Counted from the first letter of the stretch, positions 50,423 through 59,967 are shown. The stretch is DNA of 64,000 nt from Yeguia hominis (GCF_014384705.1 NZ_JACRSN010000014.1:14758-78757), one strand, 5' to 3'. A program made the numbers and translations. Notes: generated from the letters alone by a model not told the origin.

Positions 50423-51325
50423 ATGAAAAAAATCACAGACGCGCTGAAAAGCGGAAAAATTCTCGTTTCTGACGGTGCCTGGGGAACCGCGTTGGCTGCA
50501 CAGGGTTTGCAGCCCGGAGAATGCCCGGAGCTCTGGTCGCTTGACCATTTTGAAATCGTCCGCGGAATCGCCCAGCAATATCTTGACGCCGGCGCAGATC
50601 TGGTGGGCACAAACAGCTTTGGCGCCAACCGGCTCAAGCTGGAAAACTTCGGGCTCCAGAATCGCTGCTCTGAAATTAACCTTCGTGCTGCGCAGGCCTC
50701 CCGCGAGGCTGCCAACGGCCGTTGGGTTCTCGGATCCATCGGTCCGACCGGTCGGATGCTGCTGCTCGGCGACACCACGCCGGAAGAGCTCTACGACGCG
50801 TTTCGGGAACAGGCACAGGCACTGGAAAAAGGCGGTGCCGATGCGGTTTGCATTGAAACTATGAGCGATCTTGAAGAGGCCGGCATCGCAATTCGGGCAG
50901 CCAAGGAAAATACCGGTCTGGAGGTCATCTGCACCTTCACTTTTGAAAAAACGAAAAAAGGCGAATACCGCACCATGATGGGGGTAACGCCCGCAATGGC
51001 GGCGGAACAGCTGCATGCGGCAGGTGCCGACATCATCGGTACCAATTGCGGCAACGGCATGGAACGAATGGCGGACATTGTGCGGGAAATGAAAGAAGTC
51101 TGCCCGGATGCATGGATTCTGGTTCACGCCAACGCCGGCCTTCCGCAGAATCTTGACGGTGTCGATTATTACCCGGAAACCCCGGAAGAGATGGGACGCC
51201 TCACAGAAGCTGTCCTACGGGCTGGCGCCAATATCGTCGGAGGCTGCTGCGGAACCACGCCGGCACATATCCGGGCGATCCGCCACGCAGTAGATCAATA
51301 TACAGGAAAAGAGGCAAACGCATGA
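50423..51325 (+). CDS. Homocysteine S-methyltransferase-domain protein
   Basis: A 300-residue protein of the methionine synthase/BHMT N-terminal type: ILVSDGAWGTALAAQGL, AGADLVGTNSFGANRLKLEN, GSIGPTGRML, then zinc ligands in IIGTNCGNGME and NIVGGCCGTTP. A stand-alone domain without the cobalamin part, as in bacterial MmuM/BHMT-like or corrinoid-partner methyltransferases. It moves a methyl group to a thiol, probably homocysteine; the donor is unknown. GGGGGTGT precedes the ATG. It overlaps the SDR gene by 4 bases. Confidence 0.85.
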   Translation: MKKITDALKSGKILVSDGAWGTALAAQGLQPGECPELWSLDHFEIVRGIAQQYLDAGADLVGTNSFGANRLKLENFGLQNRCSEINLRAAQASREAANGRWVLGSIGPTGRMLLLGDTTPEELYDAFREQAQALEKGGADAVCIETMSDLEEAGIAIRAAKENTGLEVICTFTFEKTKKGEYRTMMGVTPAMAAEQLHAAGADIIGTNCGNGMERMADIVREMKEVCPDAWILVHANAGLPQNLDGVDYYPETPEEMGRLTEAVLRAGANIVGGCCGTTPAHIRAIRHAVDQYTGKEANA

Positions 51326-52080
51326 AAATCGCAGTCATCACAGGGGCCTCTTCGGGGCTCGGGAAAGAATACCTGCGCGCTGTGCAGGAACAGCTGCCAA
51401 ATTTGGATGAAATCTGGATTCTGGCACGCCGCAAAGACCGTTTGGAGGCGCTGGCCAAAGAAGCGCGTACCACAAAAATTGTCCCGATGGAAACCGATCT
51501 TTCCGTACCGGACGGGTACCGCGCATTTGCGGCGCGGCTCAAAGAAGTCAATCCGGAAGTCGCCCTGCTCGTAAACAACGCCGGCTACGGCAAACTCGGC
51601 GATTTTTACGGCGCCGATTGCGACGCCCAGACCGGCATGGTCGACCTCAACAACCGGGCGCTGACGGCGATGACCTGTCTGACGCTGCCCTATATGAAAG
51701 CCGGCGGCCTGATCATTCAGATTGCATCGATTGCAGCATTTGTCCCCACGCCGCGGATGTCGGTTTACTGTGCAACGAAATCGTATGTCCTGAGTTTTTC
51801 AAAGGCGCTGCGCGCAGAGCTGAAAGATCGGAAAATCAATGTCCTGGCAGTATGCCCCGGCCCCATGGATACGGAATTTCTGGAGGTTGCCGATATTCCG
51901 GGCCGCTCCAAAACCTTTGCGGCGCTGCCCCGCGTAAAAGCGCAGGATGTCGCTGCCCGTTCTCTGAAAGCCGGCCTGCGCGGAAAGGCCGTTTACACCA
52001 ACCGCGTGCTCTACAAAGTCTATCGGGTTCTCGGAAAATTCCTTCCCCACAATTGGCTGATGGGTGCAACCACGGTCTGA
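51322..52080 (+). CDS. Short-chain dehydrogenase/reductase
   Basis: A 252-residue SDR with Rossmann motif TGASSGLGKEYL, NNAGYGKLGD, catalytic Ser in IQIASIAAFVPT and the Tyr-x-x-x-Lys pair in VYCATKSYVLSF, ending with CPGPMDTEFL. It uses NAD(P)H to reduce a carbonyl, possibly a fatty or small-molecule substrate. Start ATG overlaps the upstream stop (ATGA). Confidence 0.9.
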   Translation: MKIAVITGASSGLGKEYLRAVQEQLPNLDEIWILARRKDRLEALAKEARTTKIVPMETDLSVPDGYRAFAARLKEVNPEVALLVNNAGYGKLGDFYGADCDAQTGMVDLNNRALTAMTCLTLPYMKAGGLIIQIASIAAFVPTPRMSVYCATKSYVLSFSKALRAELKDRKINVLAVCPGPMDTEFLEVADIPGRSKTFAALPRVKAQDVAARSLKAGLRGKAVYTNRVLYKVYRVLGKFLPHNWLMGATTV

Positions 52081-52165
52081 CACTGCCAGAAATCGGATCC
52101 CATCTACCATGCAGAAACGAAAATCGTGCGGTTTCCGCCAAAAATAAGAGAGGAAGTATTTTGTT

Positions 52166-52810
52166 ATGAACCTTGCATCCTACATTGATCACACCATTCT
52201 CAAGGCCGATGCAGTCCCGGACGATGTTCTGCGTCTTTGCCGTGAAGCGGCAGAGCATCACTTCGCTTCCGTATGCGTCAATTCCTGCTACGTCCCGCTG
52301 GTTCACAAAGCGCTCGCCGGCAGCGGTGTCAAGAACTGCTGCGTCATCGGCTTCCCGCTCGGCGCCATGTCGACCGAGGGTAAAGCAGCAGAAACCGCAA
52401 TTGCGGTAAAACAGGGCGCAGAAGAGGTCGATATGGTGCTCAATATCGGCGCCATGAAATCCGGCGACTTCGAGGCCGTCCGAAACGATATCCGCGCTGT
52501 TGTTGAAGCTGCACATCCGGCGGCCCTTGTCAAGGTGATCCTGGAAACCTGCCTGCTTACCGATGACGAAAAGCGGAACGCCTGCAAGCTTGCCGTTGAG
52601 GCGGGCGCTGATTTCGTCAAAACTTCCACCGGATTCAGTACCGGCGGCGCAACTGTAGAAGACGTCCGGCTGATGAAAGATGCCGTTGCGGGCAAGGCGA
52701 AAGTAAAAGCTTCCGGCGGAATTCGTACCCGGGAAGATGCGCTGAACATGATCGAAGCCGGCGCCGATCGAATTGGAACAAGCGGCGGCATTCGAATTGT
52801 AGGCGGTTAA
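52166..52810 (+). CDS. deoC: Deoxyribose-phosphate aldolase
   Basis: A 214-residue class I aldolase: YIDHTILKADAVPDD, CVNSCYVPLVHKAL, EEVDMVLNIGAMKSG (Asp near 89), Schiff-base Lys K152 in FVKTSTGFSTGGAT and K181 in KVKASGGIRT. It splits 2-deoxyribose-5-phosphate to acetaldehyde and glyceraldehyde-3-phosphate in nucleoside catabolism. GAGAGGAAG site upstream. Likely co-transcribed with the two upstream genes (85-base gap). Confidence 0.95.
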   Translation: MNLASYIDHTILKADAVPDDVLRLCREAAEHHFASVCVNSCYVPLVHKALAGSGVKNCCVIGFPLGAMSTEGKAAETAIAVKQGAEEVDMVLNIGAMKSGDFEAVRNDIRAVVEAAHPAALVKVILETCLLTDDEKRNACKLAVEAGADFVKTSTGFSTGGATVEDVRLMKDAVAGKAKVKASGGIRTREDALNMIEAGADRIGTSGGIRIVGG

Positions 52811-52872
52811 AGCATTTTTTTGAATCGCGGCCGTCATTTTGCTCGGTATTCTGCAGCGCAAACAACCCTTCA

Positions 52873-52911
52873 AAAAAGGAGAAACTTCTCTTGGAAGTTT
52901 CTCCTTTTTCC
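52873..52911. terminator. Bidirectional terminator between deoC and mtaB
   Basis: AAAGGAGAAACTTC and GAAGTTTCTCCTTT pair, flanked by A and T runs on either side, between convergent genes. Confidence 0.85.
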
Positions 52912-52912
52912 G

Positions 52913-54214
52913 TTATTTTGATGATTCTGAAAGCACGCCGGTACATCCGTCCGCATCCGCAGACACAATCGAAACCGGCCGGACTTCTCCGTGCAAATTT
53001 TCCGCCGTCTGCACACGGACCGGTGTGTAGTTAGCTGTGTACCCCTGAAAAACACCGGGAGCCGCCGCCTGCTCAAACAGGACCGGTTCCACACGTCCGC
53101 ACTGCGCACGGTGGAACGCCAATCTGCTTTGTGCGGTAACTTCCGCCATTTGATGCGCGCGCTGCTCTTTGGTCTGTTTGGAAAGCTGATCCGGCGCATG
53201 ATCCGCTGCAGTTCCGGGTCTGCGGGAATACGGAAAAATGTGTGCCCTAGCAAAGGCAATTTCCTCTGCAAACGCCAGAGAGTCTGCAAATTCCGCCTCT
53301 GTTTCTCCGGGGAATCCAACCATAATATCTGTTGTAATCGCCGCGTTTTCAAATGCGTTCCGAAGATTTTGCACAATTACGCGGTACTCTGCCGTCGTAT
53401 AATGGCGGTTCATCCGATGAAGTGTCGCGTCGCAGCCGCTTTGCAGCGAAAGATGAAACTGCGGGCAAAGTTTCGGCTGGCGGGCAAGACGGCGGATCAC
53501 CTCCGGTTCCAGCTGCTCCGGCTCCAGAGAGCCGAGCCGCACGCGCAGAATCGCAGGTTCTTTGCAGGCGGCTTCCACTGCGTCGCAAAGATGCAGTCCC
53601 ATGTCCTGACCATAAGCAGAAAGATTGATTCCGGTCAAAACAATTTCCCGATATCCGTTCGCAGCAAGCTCTGCAATTTCCTGCTTTAGCGCATCGAGTG
53701 GTTTAGAGCGAACGCGTCCGCGCGCATACGGAATGATGCAGTAAGAGCAAAACCGGTTGCAGCCGTCCTCAATTTTCACAAAAGCCCGTGTGCGTTCATG
53801 AAACTTCCCCACCGTCATCGGCTCAAACGCGTCTCCGGTCTGGTGCGGCGCAATATCGACAATCCGCTCATGCTTCTCAAGAAACTGCAGCAAATAGGGC
53901 AGCAGCAACGCACGGCTGCGGTTTCCCAAAACGATGTCCGCATCTGTCAGCGCTTCACAGCGTTCGGGAAACGCCTGCGGCATGCATCCGGTCAGCACCA
54001 GTACCGCGTCGGGATTGCGGCGCCGTGCGCGGGAGAGCGCCTGCCGCACTTTATGGTCGCTGGAGGCAGTCACCGTACAGGAATTTACAACCACGACATC
54101 CGCCGGTTCTGTTTCCTCTGCCGGAACAAAGCCTGCGGAAACAAGCTGCGAAAGCATGGCCTCCGACTCATATTGGTTCACTTTACATCCAAGCGTAATC
54201 ACTGAAACTTTCAT
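52913..54214 (-). CDS. mtaB: tRNA (N6-threonylcarbamoyladenosine(37)-C2)-methylthiotransferase
   Basis: A 433-residue radical-SAM methylthiotransferase of the MiaB/MtaB family. The N-terminal cluster uses C10, C46 and C77 (LGCKVNQYE, NSCTVTA, LTGCMPQ). The radical-SAM cluster uses C152, C156 and C159 (DGCNRFCSYCIIPYARGRVR). A C-terminal TRAM-like domain follows. It adds a methylthio group to t6A37 in tRNAs for ANN codons. Start MKVSVITLGCKVNQ at 54214; the longer frame is not conserved. Confidence 0.92.
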   Translation of the reverse strand: MKVSVITLGCKVNQYESEAMLSQLVSAGFVPAEETEPADVVVVNSCTVTASSDHKVRQALSRARRRNPDAVLVLTGCMPQAFPERCEALTDADIVLGNRSRALLLPYLLQFLEKHERIVDIAPHQTGDAFEPMTVGKFHERTRAFVKIEDGCNRFCSYCIIPYARGRVRSKPLDALKQEIAELAANGYREIVLTGINLSAYGQDMGLHLCDAVEAACKEPAILRVRLGSLEPEQLEPEVIRRLARQPKLCPQFHLSLQSGCDATLHRMNRHYTTAEYRVIVQNLRNAFENAAITTDIMVGFPGETEAEFADSLAFAEEIAFARAHIFPYSRRPGTAADHAPDQLSKQTKEQRAHQMAEVTAQSRLAFHRAQCGRVEPVLFEQAAAPGVFQGYTANYTPVRVQTAENLHGEVRPVSIVSADADGCTGVLSESSK

Positions 54215-54280
54215 AAGATGGAATCCTTTCCCAAACAGAACAACCCGGTCCACAAAAGCACGGAAAACCGCATTTTCATA

Positions 54281-54309
54281 TTGACCGATTGCATTTCATG
54301 CGTTATGAT
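54281..54309 (+). promoter_or_regulatory. Promoter of the HPr-like gene
   Basis: TTGACC (54281-54286), 17-base spacer, TATGAT (54304-54309), 62 bases before the ATG at 54372. Confidence 0.6.
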
Positions 54310-54371
54310 AAACAATACAGCCGAAATCCGGCTGCTTTTTCAGACTTCTTCGCGCAGTGAGGTGCTTTGCA

Positions 54372-54605
54372 ATGTCCGAATATACGATTCAGCTGACAGA
54401 CATGGAGCAGATCCGGGCGTTTTGTGAAATCGCGCGGAAATATCCGTTTAAAATAGAATTTCTGGCGGACCGATACAAAATTGATGCGAAATCCATGATG
54501 GGCATTTTCAGCCTCGATTTATCGCATCCGCTCACGCTGGAGGTCCACCAGGACGCTCCTGTGGAATTTGAACGTGAAATCGAGCCGTTTCTCATCAAAG
54601 AATAA
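54372..54605 (+). CDS. HPr-like protein lacking the phosphorylatable histidine
   Basis: A 77-residue HPr-fold protein. The Ser46-region motif is recognisable (KIDAKSMMGIFSLDL near 36-50), but the N-terminal GIHARPA motif with His15 is absent; the sequence there is LTDMEQIRAFCEIARK. So it cannot carry PTS phosphate in the usual way and may be regulatory, like the HPr paralogues in Clostridia. Its 3' end overlaps that of the convergent ABC-F gene by 11 bases. Confidence 0.75.
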   Translation: MSEYTIQLTDMEQIRAFCEIARKYPFKIEFLADRYKIDAKSMMGIFSLDLSHPLTLEVHQDAPVEFEREIEPFLIKE

Positions 54606-56526
54606 GCGAAAGTTCTTCTTGCGCAGTCTCCACGGCTTCCGAAAGCTCAGCCCACTGTGCCAGCTGGTCGTCATTTTGTGCGTTCAGCCGGGCAAGCTGA
54701 TCGGATAGTTCCAGCGTTGCCTGATAATCGCTGACCGTTTCCGGTGCATTCAGCGCGGCCTCGACAGATTCAATCTCTTCTTCCGTCGCCTGAATCTGTT
54801 TTTCCAGGCGGGAAAGCGCAATACGCTGTTTCTTGAGTTCGGCCTCTTTTTCTCTGCGTCGTTTATTACTGGAATTACATTTTGCAGAAGGTGCAGCCTG
54901 TTTCTGAAGGTCTGCATCTTCTTTTCTTTTGGCGAGATAGTCGTCGTAACGCCCTTCATAAGCTGTTGTACCATCCGAATTAAGGACATAAATCCGGTCA
55001 GCCAGTTTATTGATGAAATACCGGTCATGCGAAATCATGAGCAGGGTTCCCGGATAATCCTGCAGCGCATTTTCCAGCGCCTCGCAGGAACTGATATCCA
55101 AGTGGTTTGTGGGTTCGTCCAAAAGCAGAAAATTAGCTTTTGACAGCATCAGGCGCAAAAGCAGAACCCGGGCGCGTTCTCCGCCGCTAAGCGCAGAGAC
55201 CTGTTTAAACACCTCTTCCCCGCGGAAAAGAAACATGGCCAGCGCGCTGCGGATTTCCGTTTCGGTTTTCTGCGGATAGGCATCCCAGATTTCATCGAGC
55301 ACCGTTTTTGTTCCATCCAAATCGGACTGAATCTGGTCGTAGTAGCCGAGATCCACTCCGGCTCCAAACCGGACTTCTCCGCAATCCGGTGCATAAGCGC
55401 CGAGCAGAATTTTCAAAAACGAAGTTTTGCCGCACCCGTTCGGGCCAAGCAGAAATACCCGTTCTCCGCGCCGAATTTCCATATTGGCGTTCTGAAAAAG
55501 CTGTTTTCCATCAAAAGAAAGCGCCAGGCCTTCGGCGGAGAGAACCTCATCACCGGATCGGCGGCCGGATGCAAACTGAAATCGAAGCTCTTTTTCGGCG
55601 CTGTCCGGCCGAACGAGCGTCTTCTGCAGCCGGTCAATTGCTCTTTGGTGACTTTCCGCTTGTCGGACACTCTTTTCCCGGTTAAACTGGAGCTGCTGGG
55701 CAACAACGCCTTCCAAACGGGAAATTTCCCGCTGGGTATTTTCATATTTGCGCTGTGCGGCAAGATCCTGCTCTTTTTTCTGCGCATAGGCCACGGTATA
55801 GTTGCCCTTGTAGCCCGTCAGGCGTTCGTTTTGTAAAATGAAGGTGCGTTCTGTAACGGCATCCAAAAAATACCGGTCATGGGAAATCACTAAAAATGCG
55901 CCGGGATATCCGCGCAGAAATTCTTCCAGCCACTCTACCGATGGAATATCGAGATGGTTTGTCGGTTCGTCCAGGAGCAGAAGATTGGCCCCGGAAAGCA
56001 ACATTTTGGCAAGCTGCAGCTTTGCGCGCTGCCCGCCGCTCAAAACGCCGACCGGCAATTTCATAGAATCTTCCGAAAAGCCCAGCCCCAAAAGCGCGCT
56101 GCGGGTCCGGCTGCGGAACGTCATGCCGCCGAGCCGTTCAAACTGCTCTGTCAGAAAGACCTGCCGTTCAATCAGCGCATTTCGGTCCGCAGGATTTCCA
56201 CTGAGCAGCGTTGTGACGACGTCCAGTTCGTGTTCCATTTCAAGAAGCTCCGAAAAAACACGGAGCACCTCTTCATAAGCACTCCGCTGCGGATCGGAAC
56301 AGACATGCTGTTCCATATAGCCGACTGAAAGCATTTTGGAACGGTGAATCTCTCCGGCATCCGGCTTTTCTTCTCCGGTCAGCAGCCGAAAGAGCGTCGT
56401 CTTGCCGGAACCGTTCACACCAACCAGCCCGATTCGATTTTTTTCCTGCACCTCAAAAGAAACACCGCTGAAGATCGTATCAGCGCCGTACGCCTTTGAA
56501 AGGCCGCTAACGGACAGCAGCGCCAT
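54595..56526 (-). CDS. ABC-F family ATPase
   Basis: A 643-residue cytoplasmic protein with two ABC domains and no membrane helices. Walker A motifs are GVNGSGKTTL and GPNGCGKTSF; signature loops are LSGGQRAKLQLAKMLL and LSGGERARVLLLRLML; each has LLLDEPTNHLDI. An inter-domain linker (about 245-310) and a C-terminal coiled coil (KEAELKKQRIALSRLEKQIQ) complete the pattern. ABC-F proteins act on the ribosome, from translation factors (EttA/YdiF) to antibiotic protection. Which one cannot be decided here. Confidence 0.9.
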   Translation of the reverse strand: MALLSVSGLSKAYGADTIFSGVSFEVQEKNRIGLVGVNGSGKTTLFRLLTGEEKPDAGEIHRSKMLSVGYMEQHVCSDPQRSAYEEVLRVFSELLEMEHELDVVTTLLSGNPADRNALIERQVFLTEQFERLGGMTFRSRTRSALLGLGFSEDSMKLPVGVLSGGQRAKLQLAKMLLSGANLLLLDEPTNHLDIPSVEWLEEFLRGYPGAFLVISHDRYFLDAVTERTFILQNERLTGYKGNYTVAYAQKKEQDLAAQRKYENTQREISRLEGVVAQQLQFNREKSVRQAESHQRAIDRLQKTLVRPDSAEKELRFQFASGRRSGDEVLSAEGLALSFDGKQLFQNANMEIRRGERVFLLGPNGCGKTSFLKILLGAYAPDCGEVRFGAGVDLGYYDQIQSDLDGTKTVLDEIWDAYPQKTETEIRSALAMFLFRGEEVFKQVSALSGGERARVLLLRLMLSKANFLLLDEPTNHLDISSCEALENALQDYPGTLLMISHDRYFINKLADRIYVLNSDGTTAYEGRYDDYLAKRKEDADLQKQAAPSAKCNSSNKRRREKEAELKKQRIALSRLEKQIQATEEEIESVEAALNAPETVSDYQATLELSDQLARLNAQNDDQLAQWAELSEAVETAQEELSLIL

Positions 56527-56668
56527 AGTAAAAAGCTCCTTATCTTAAAAACCAGCGACATCCTGCACGCCGGGAAATTTTTTCATTTTTTTATTATATC
56601 GAATTTTTGCAGTGAAATCAAGCAGTCCCAAAACCCCAAATCCGGCCGGGCAAAAGTGAAAACAGGCA

Positions 56669-56697
56669 TTGCCTTTCGCCGAAAAATACAGTATAGT
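56669..56697 (+). promoter_or_regulatory. Promoter of the zinc-ribbon/dispanin gene
   Basis: TTGCCT (56669-56674), 17-base spacer, TATAGT (56692-56697), upstream of the ATG at 56818. Confidence 0.55.
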
Positions 56698-56817
56698 ATA
56701 GGTAACAAACATCTGTGTACCCGGCTGCCCCGTCCGGCGGCTTTCGTACATACAGACCGTCTCCATGCCGAACGGGGCTCTGGGACGATCAGATCAACCG
56801 AAAGTGAGGGAACCCAT

Positions 56818-57444
56818 ATGATCTGTAAAAACTGCAATCAAGAAATCAGTGAAAACGTTCGTTTCTGTCCGCACTGTGGCACTGCGGTCAGCCAGCCTGA
56901 ACCGACACCGGCGCAGCCCGATGTGCAGCCGCATGTACAGCCGCCTGTCGCAGGTCCTGTTTCGGATCCATTCAATAATCCCGGCGCTTATCCCGGAGCC
57001 TATCAGAATTCTCCGTACCAGCAGCCTGCGCCCGATGTACAGCCGCCTGTCGCTGGCCCCGTTCCGGATCCGTCCAACAATCCCGGCGCTTATCCCGGAG
57101 CCTATCAAACGCCTCCGTATCAGCAACCTGAACCCGATACGCCGCCGGTTTACGCAGCTGCCCCGGCGCAGCCGCCTGTCAACCAGACGCCGTATCTTGT
57201 TTGGTCCATTTTAGTTACGATTCTGTGTTGCATCCCATTCGGAATTCCGGCTATCGTCTACGCGGCAAAAATCAACTCCGCACTTGCTGACGGCAATTAT
57301 CCGCTCGCAATAGATTCCGCGAAGAAATCGAAAATATGGATCCTTGTCGGCGCGATCGTCGGATTCGTGCTGCTCCTCGTTCTTTGCATCCTGGTGGTCG
57401 CCGGCCTCTGGAGCACCTCCGATTTCTTCTATACCTATTATTGA
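56818..57444 (+). CDS. Zinc-ribbon plus CD225/dispanin-like membrane protein
   Basis: A 208-residue protein: N-terminal zinc ribbon (MICKNCNQEISENVRFCPHC), a Pro/Gln-rich linker with a repeated ~37-residue unit (VQPPVAGPV, DPFNNPGAYPGAYQ and its second copy), then two membrane helices of the CD225/dispanin type (YLVWSILVTILCCIPFGIPA, IVYAAKINSALADGNY). Bacterial members are of unknown function. The stop codon overlaps the next TTG, implying coupling with the DUF2752 gene. Confidence 0.82.
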   Translation: MICKNCNQEISENVRFCPHCGTAVSQPEPTPAQPDVQPHVQPPVAGPVSDPFNNPGAYPGAYQNSPYQQPAPDVQPPVAGPVPDPSNNPGAYPGAYQTPPYQQPEPDTPPVYAAAPAQPPVNQTPYLVWSILVTILCCIPFGIPAIVYAAKINSALADGNYPLAIDSAKKSKIWILVGAIVGFVLLLVLCILVVAGLWSTSDFFYTYY

Positions 57445-57872
57445 TATTGAGAACCCGTACGTATTCCAGGCCCGTCCGAATCGGAATTGCATTTTTGCTG
57501 CTCGTAGCAATCGGAACGGCGGTTGGCGGTCTGTATCTTCTTTATGGCGTTTATGGAATCGGTATCCCCTGTCTGATCCGGGCTGTAACCGGGCTTTATT
57601 GTCCTGGCTGCGGCGCCGGAAGAGCGCTTGCTGCGGCCTTCCACGGAAACTGGGGAATCGCTTTCCGGCAAAATGCCGTTTTTGTGACGCTCGTACCGCT
57701 GATTGTCCTGTATTTTCTTTTGCGATTGTTCGACTGGGCTTTTACCGGTCAAAACCACATCGATCGGTATATTCCGAACCGCGTTCTGATTGCCGTCTGG
57801 ATCGCCATTCTCGGGTTTGCCGTCCTTCGGAATCTGCCGTTTCGGGCGTTTGCGTTCCTGCGGCCGTTTTAG
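57441..57872 (+). CDS. DUF2752 membrane protein
   Basis: A 143-residue protein with about four helices and the DUF2752 motif GLYCPGCGAGRALAAAFHGN. Found next to CD225-type proteins in many Firmicutes, so the pair may act together. Start is probably TTG at 57441 (overlapping the upstream TGA) or at 57447; no ATG is near, and there is no independent RBS. Confidence 0.78.
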   Translation: MILRTRTYSRPVRIGIAFLLLVAIGTAVGGLYLLYGVYGIGIPCLIRAVTGLYCPGCGAGRALAAAFHGNWGIAFRQNAVFVTLVPLIVLYFLLRLFDWAFTGQNHIDRYIPNRVLIAVWIAILGFAVLRNLPFRAFAFLRPF

Positions 57873-57912
57873 TCCGCGGCGCAATTCCACACGGTTTTCT
57901 GAACATCACCAT

Positions 57913-57957
57913 AAAAAGCAGCATTCCGTCTGTTTGGCAGATGGAATGCTGCTTTTT
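57913..57957. terminator. Bidirectional terminator between DUF2752 gene and trmB
   Basis: AAAAAGCAGCATTCCGTCTG and CAGATGGAATGCTGCTTTTT form a long stem with A/T runs on both sides. Confidence 0.88.
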
Positions 57958-57999
57958 CCTATTTTTTATTGTGCCTGAATCAGCCGAATTCTTCAGGCC

Positions 58000-58701
58000 T
58001 TATGCTTCCGGGTCTGTGCATCCGGATTTCCGGTTTGGCAGTTCCGCCTTTCTGACAATCGCCGCTTTGATCGGAATGCCCTTTTCGGTGAAAAGGAGTT
58101 CATGTTCCGTCATCACATTTTCCGGCCAATCCGGTTCGTTGTGCAGATCCGCTGTTTTCCGGAGCACCTGAAAGCCCGCTTCTTCAAAATACAAGAGGGA
58201 ATCCTCAAATAGCGCGTCGTCATCCGTTTTAAACCACAGCTCACCGCCGTCCTTCAGGATTTCCCGGTATTTCAGCAACGTCCGCGGATACGTCAGCCGC
58301 CGTTTATGGTGCTTCTTCTTCGGCCATGGATTGCAGAAATTCACATAAATCCGATCGACCTGATCACCGTCACCGAAAATCCGGTCGAGATATTCAATAT
58401 TGTAGGCCAGCAGCAAAATGTTCTCAACCGGAGATTCCTGCTGCGCATAATCTGCGACTATTTTCCTCCGTGCAACACCCAGAATATCCAGACTCAGGTC
58501 AATTCCAATGAAATTGACATCCGGGTGAAGCCGTCCCATCTCCGATAAAAACGGACATTTTCCGCAGCCGAGTTCCAGATAAACCGGCTGTTGCTTCGGG
58601 AATTGTGACGCCCACTGCCCGCGCAGTTCTTCCGGATTCTGGATAAAAAAAGGACAGACCGAAAGTTCCGGCCGCGCCCAGCGTTTCGTTCGCATCCGCA
58701 T
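58000..58701 (-). CDS. trmB: tRNA (guanine-N7)-methyltransferase
   Basis: A 233-residue TrmB with SAM-binding LELGCGKCPFLSEM, FIGIDLSLDIL, VNFCNPWPKKKHHKRRL (the typical NFPDPWPK-type loop) and KTDDDALFEDSLLYF. It methylates G46 of tRNAs. GGAGG is 6 bases before the ATG. Confidence 0.94.
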   Translation of the reverse strand: MRMRTKRWARPELSVCPFFIQNPEELRGQWASQFPKQQPVYLELGCGKCPFLSEMGRLHPDVNFIGIDLSLDILGVARRKIVADYAQQESPVENILLLAYNIEYLDRIFGDGDQVDRIYVNFCNPWPKKKHHKRRLTYPRTLLKYREILKDGGELWFKTDDDALFEDSLLYFEEAGFQVLRKTADLHNEPDWPENVMTEHELLFTEKGIPIKAAIVRKAELPNRKSGCTDPEA

Positions 58702-58835
58702 GGTGGTTCCTCCTCAACGTTCAATATTTCCAATATAACATCTCTGGCAAATCGGGTCAAGGCTCGTTTGTTCGGAAGGATTCTTTTTGTTCCGGAAAAA
58801 CCGCAGATTCCGGAAAAATTGTTTCGGAGATTTCG

Positions 58836-58863
58836 TTGACACCGCACGCAGAATCGGTAATAA
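58836..58863 (+). promoter_or_regulatory. Candidate promoter of the CPBP/tadA unit
   Basis: TTGACA (58836-58841), 16-base spacer, TAATAA (58858-58863). The stretch 58702-58944 has no gene. Confidence 0.5.
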
Positions 58864-58944
58864 TAAGGATACTGGGATCCCAGTCGTTTTTTACTGACGC
58901 TTCCGAATAATTTTTGATTTTCTTAAAAAGGAGCATTGTTTCCT

Positions 58945-59967
58945 ATGAATGGTTCGCCGTATTCTTCGTTTATACCGCCTTATGGCACACCGTATTTTCC
59001 GCAATATAATCCTCTAAAAAGCTATTGCCGGGATCTGCGCAAAACCGCAAACCGGCTTTCCTGGATGGTTTTGGCCGGTATTTTCTCGATGAGCTTTTTA
59101 TATGCGCTACTACAGAGAATTCTCTGGATGGCCGGATATCCGATGTATCCGAACGAGTTCGACGGCCTTTCGCAGGAGATGTATTTTCTGATCTCCTGTC
59201 TCTACTATATCATCGGGATGTTCCTGCCGTTTTTCTTCTTTTTGCTTGCTTCCCGCAGGAGCTTTAATCAGACGATTCCGTTTCGAGCATTTCCGTTCCG
59301 GCTCTTTTTCCCCTGCCTGTTCCTCGGTGTTGCAGTCTGTCTGCTTGCAAATTATCCGGCCTCTATGGTTGCTTCGCTTCTGGAGCAGTTTGGGTTTAAT
59401 GCATCCATGCCGGAAACGCCGCTTCCGGATAGTCCGATCGGAATTGGCTTGTACGTTTTGCAAATTGCCGTCATTCCGCCGCTTGTGGAAGAATTTGCAT
59501 TTCGGGGCGTCATCTTTTCCCGGTTGCGGAAATACGGAGACGGCTTTGCCGTCGTTGCCAGCGCGCTGCTCTTTGGCCTTTTCCACGGAAACCCGATTCA
59601 GCTTCCTTTTGCATTTCTCTGCGGGCTGATTTTCGCGTTTCTTGTGCTGCGCACCCAGAGTTTGCTACTGCCAATCCTGCTTCATGCAATTAACAACGGC
59701 TTCAGCGTTGCCTGTGAATTGCTGGAAAACGCTTACGGGGAAGTGTTTGTCAATTTGTTCTATGGAATTTTCTTCCTCTCCATGTTGGTCCTGGGCATTC
59801 TCTCTTTAATCTTCCTTGCTATAAAAGAAAAAGGCTTTTTCCGCCCTGCCGCCACACACCAGCCCGTGCGTCTTGCCACACGCTTTGGGATGCTCTTTGC
59901 AAATCCCGGCGCAATTGCGTTGCTGCTCTACTGCGTGGGAACTTCCATCCTGTTCATGCTGCTATGA
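58945..59967 (+). CDS. CPBP-family intramembrane metalloprotease
   Basis: A 340-residue protein with about eight membrane helices and the CPBP motifs: EEFAFRGVIFSRL (Glu-Glu-x3-Arg) near 176, LLFGLFHGNP (His) near 213 and LLPILLHAINN (His) near 247. Such enzymes process prenylated or membrane peptides, or act in bacteriocin immunity; substrate unknown here. AAGGAG precedes the ATG. The end overlaps tadA by 4 bases. Confidence 0.88.
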   Translation: MNGSPYSSFIPPYGTPYFPQYNPLKSYCRDLRKTANRLSWMVLAGIFSMSFLYALLQRILWMAGYPMYPNEFDGLSQEMYFLISCLYYIIGMFLPFFFFLLASRRSFNQTIPFRAFPFRLFFPCLFLGVAVCLLANYPASMVASLLEQFGFNASMPETPLPDSPIGIGLYVLQIAVIPPLVEEFAFRGVIFSRLRKYGDGFAVVASALLFGLFHGNPIQLPFAFLCGLIFAFLVLRTQSLLLPILLHAINNGFSVACELLENAYGEVFVNLFYGIFFLSMLVLGILSLIFLAIKEKGFFRPAATHQPVRLATRFGMLFANPGAIALLLYCVGTSILFMLL

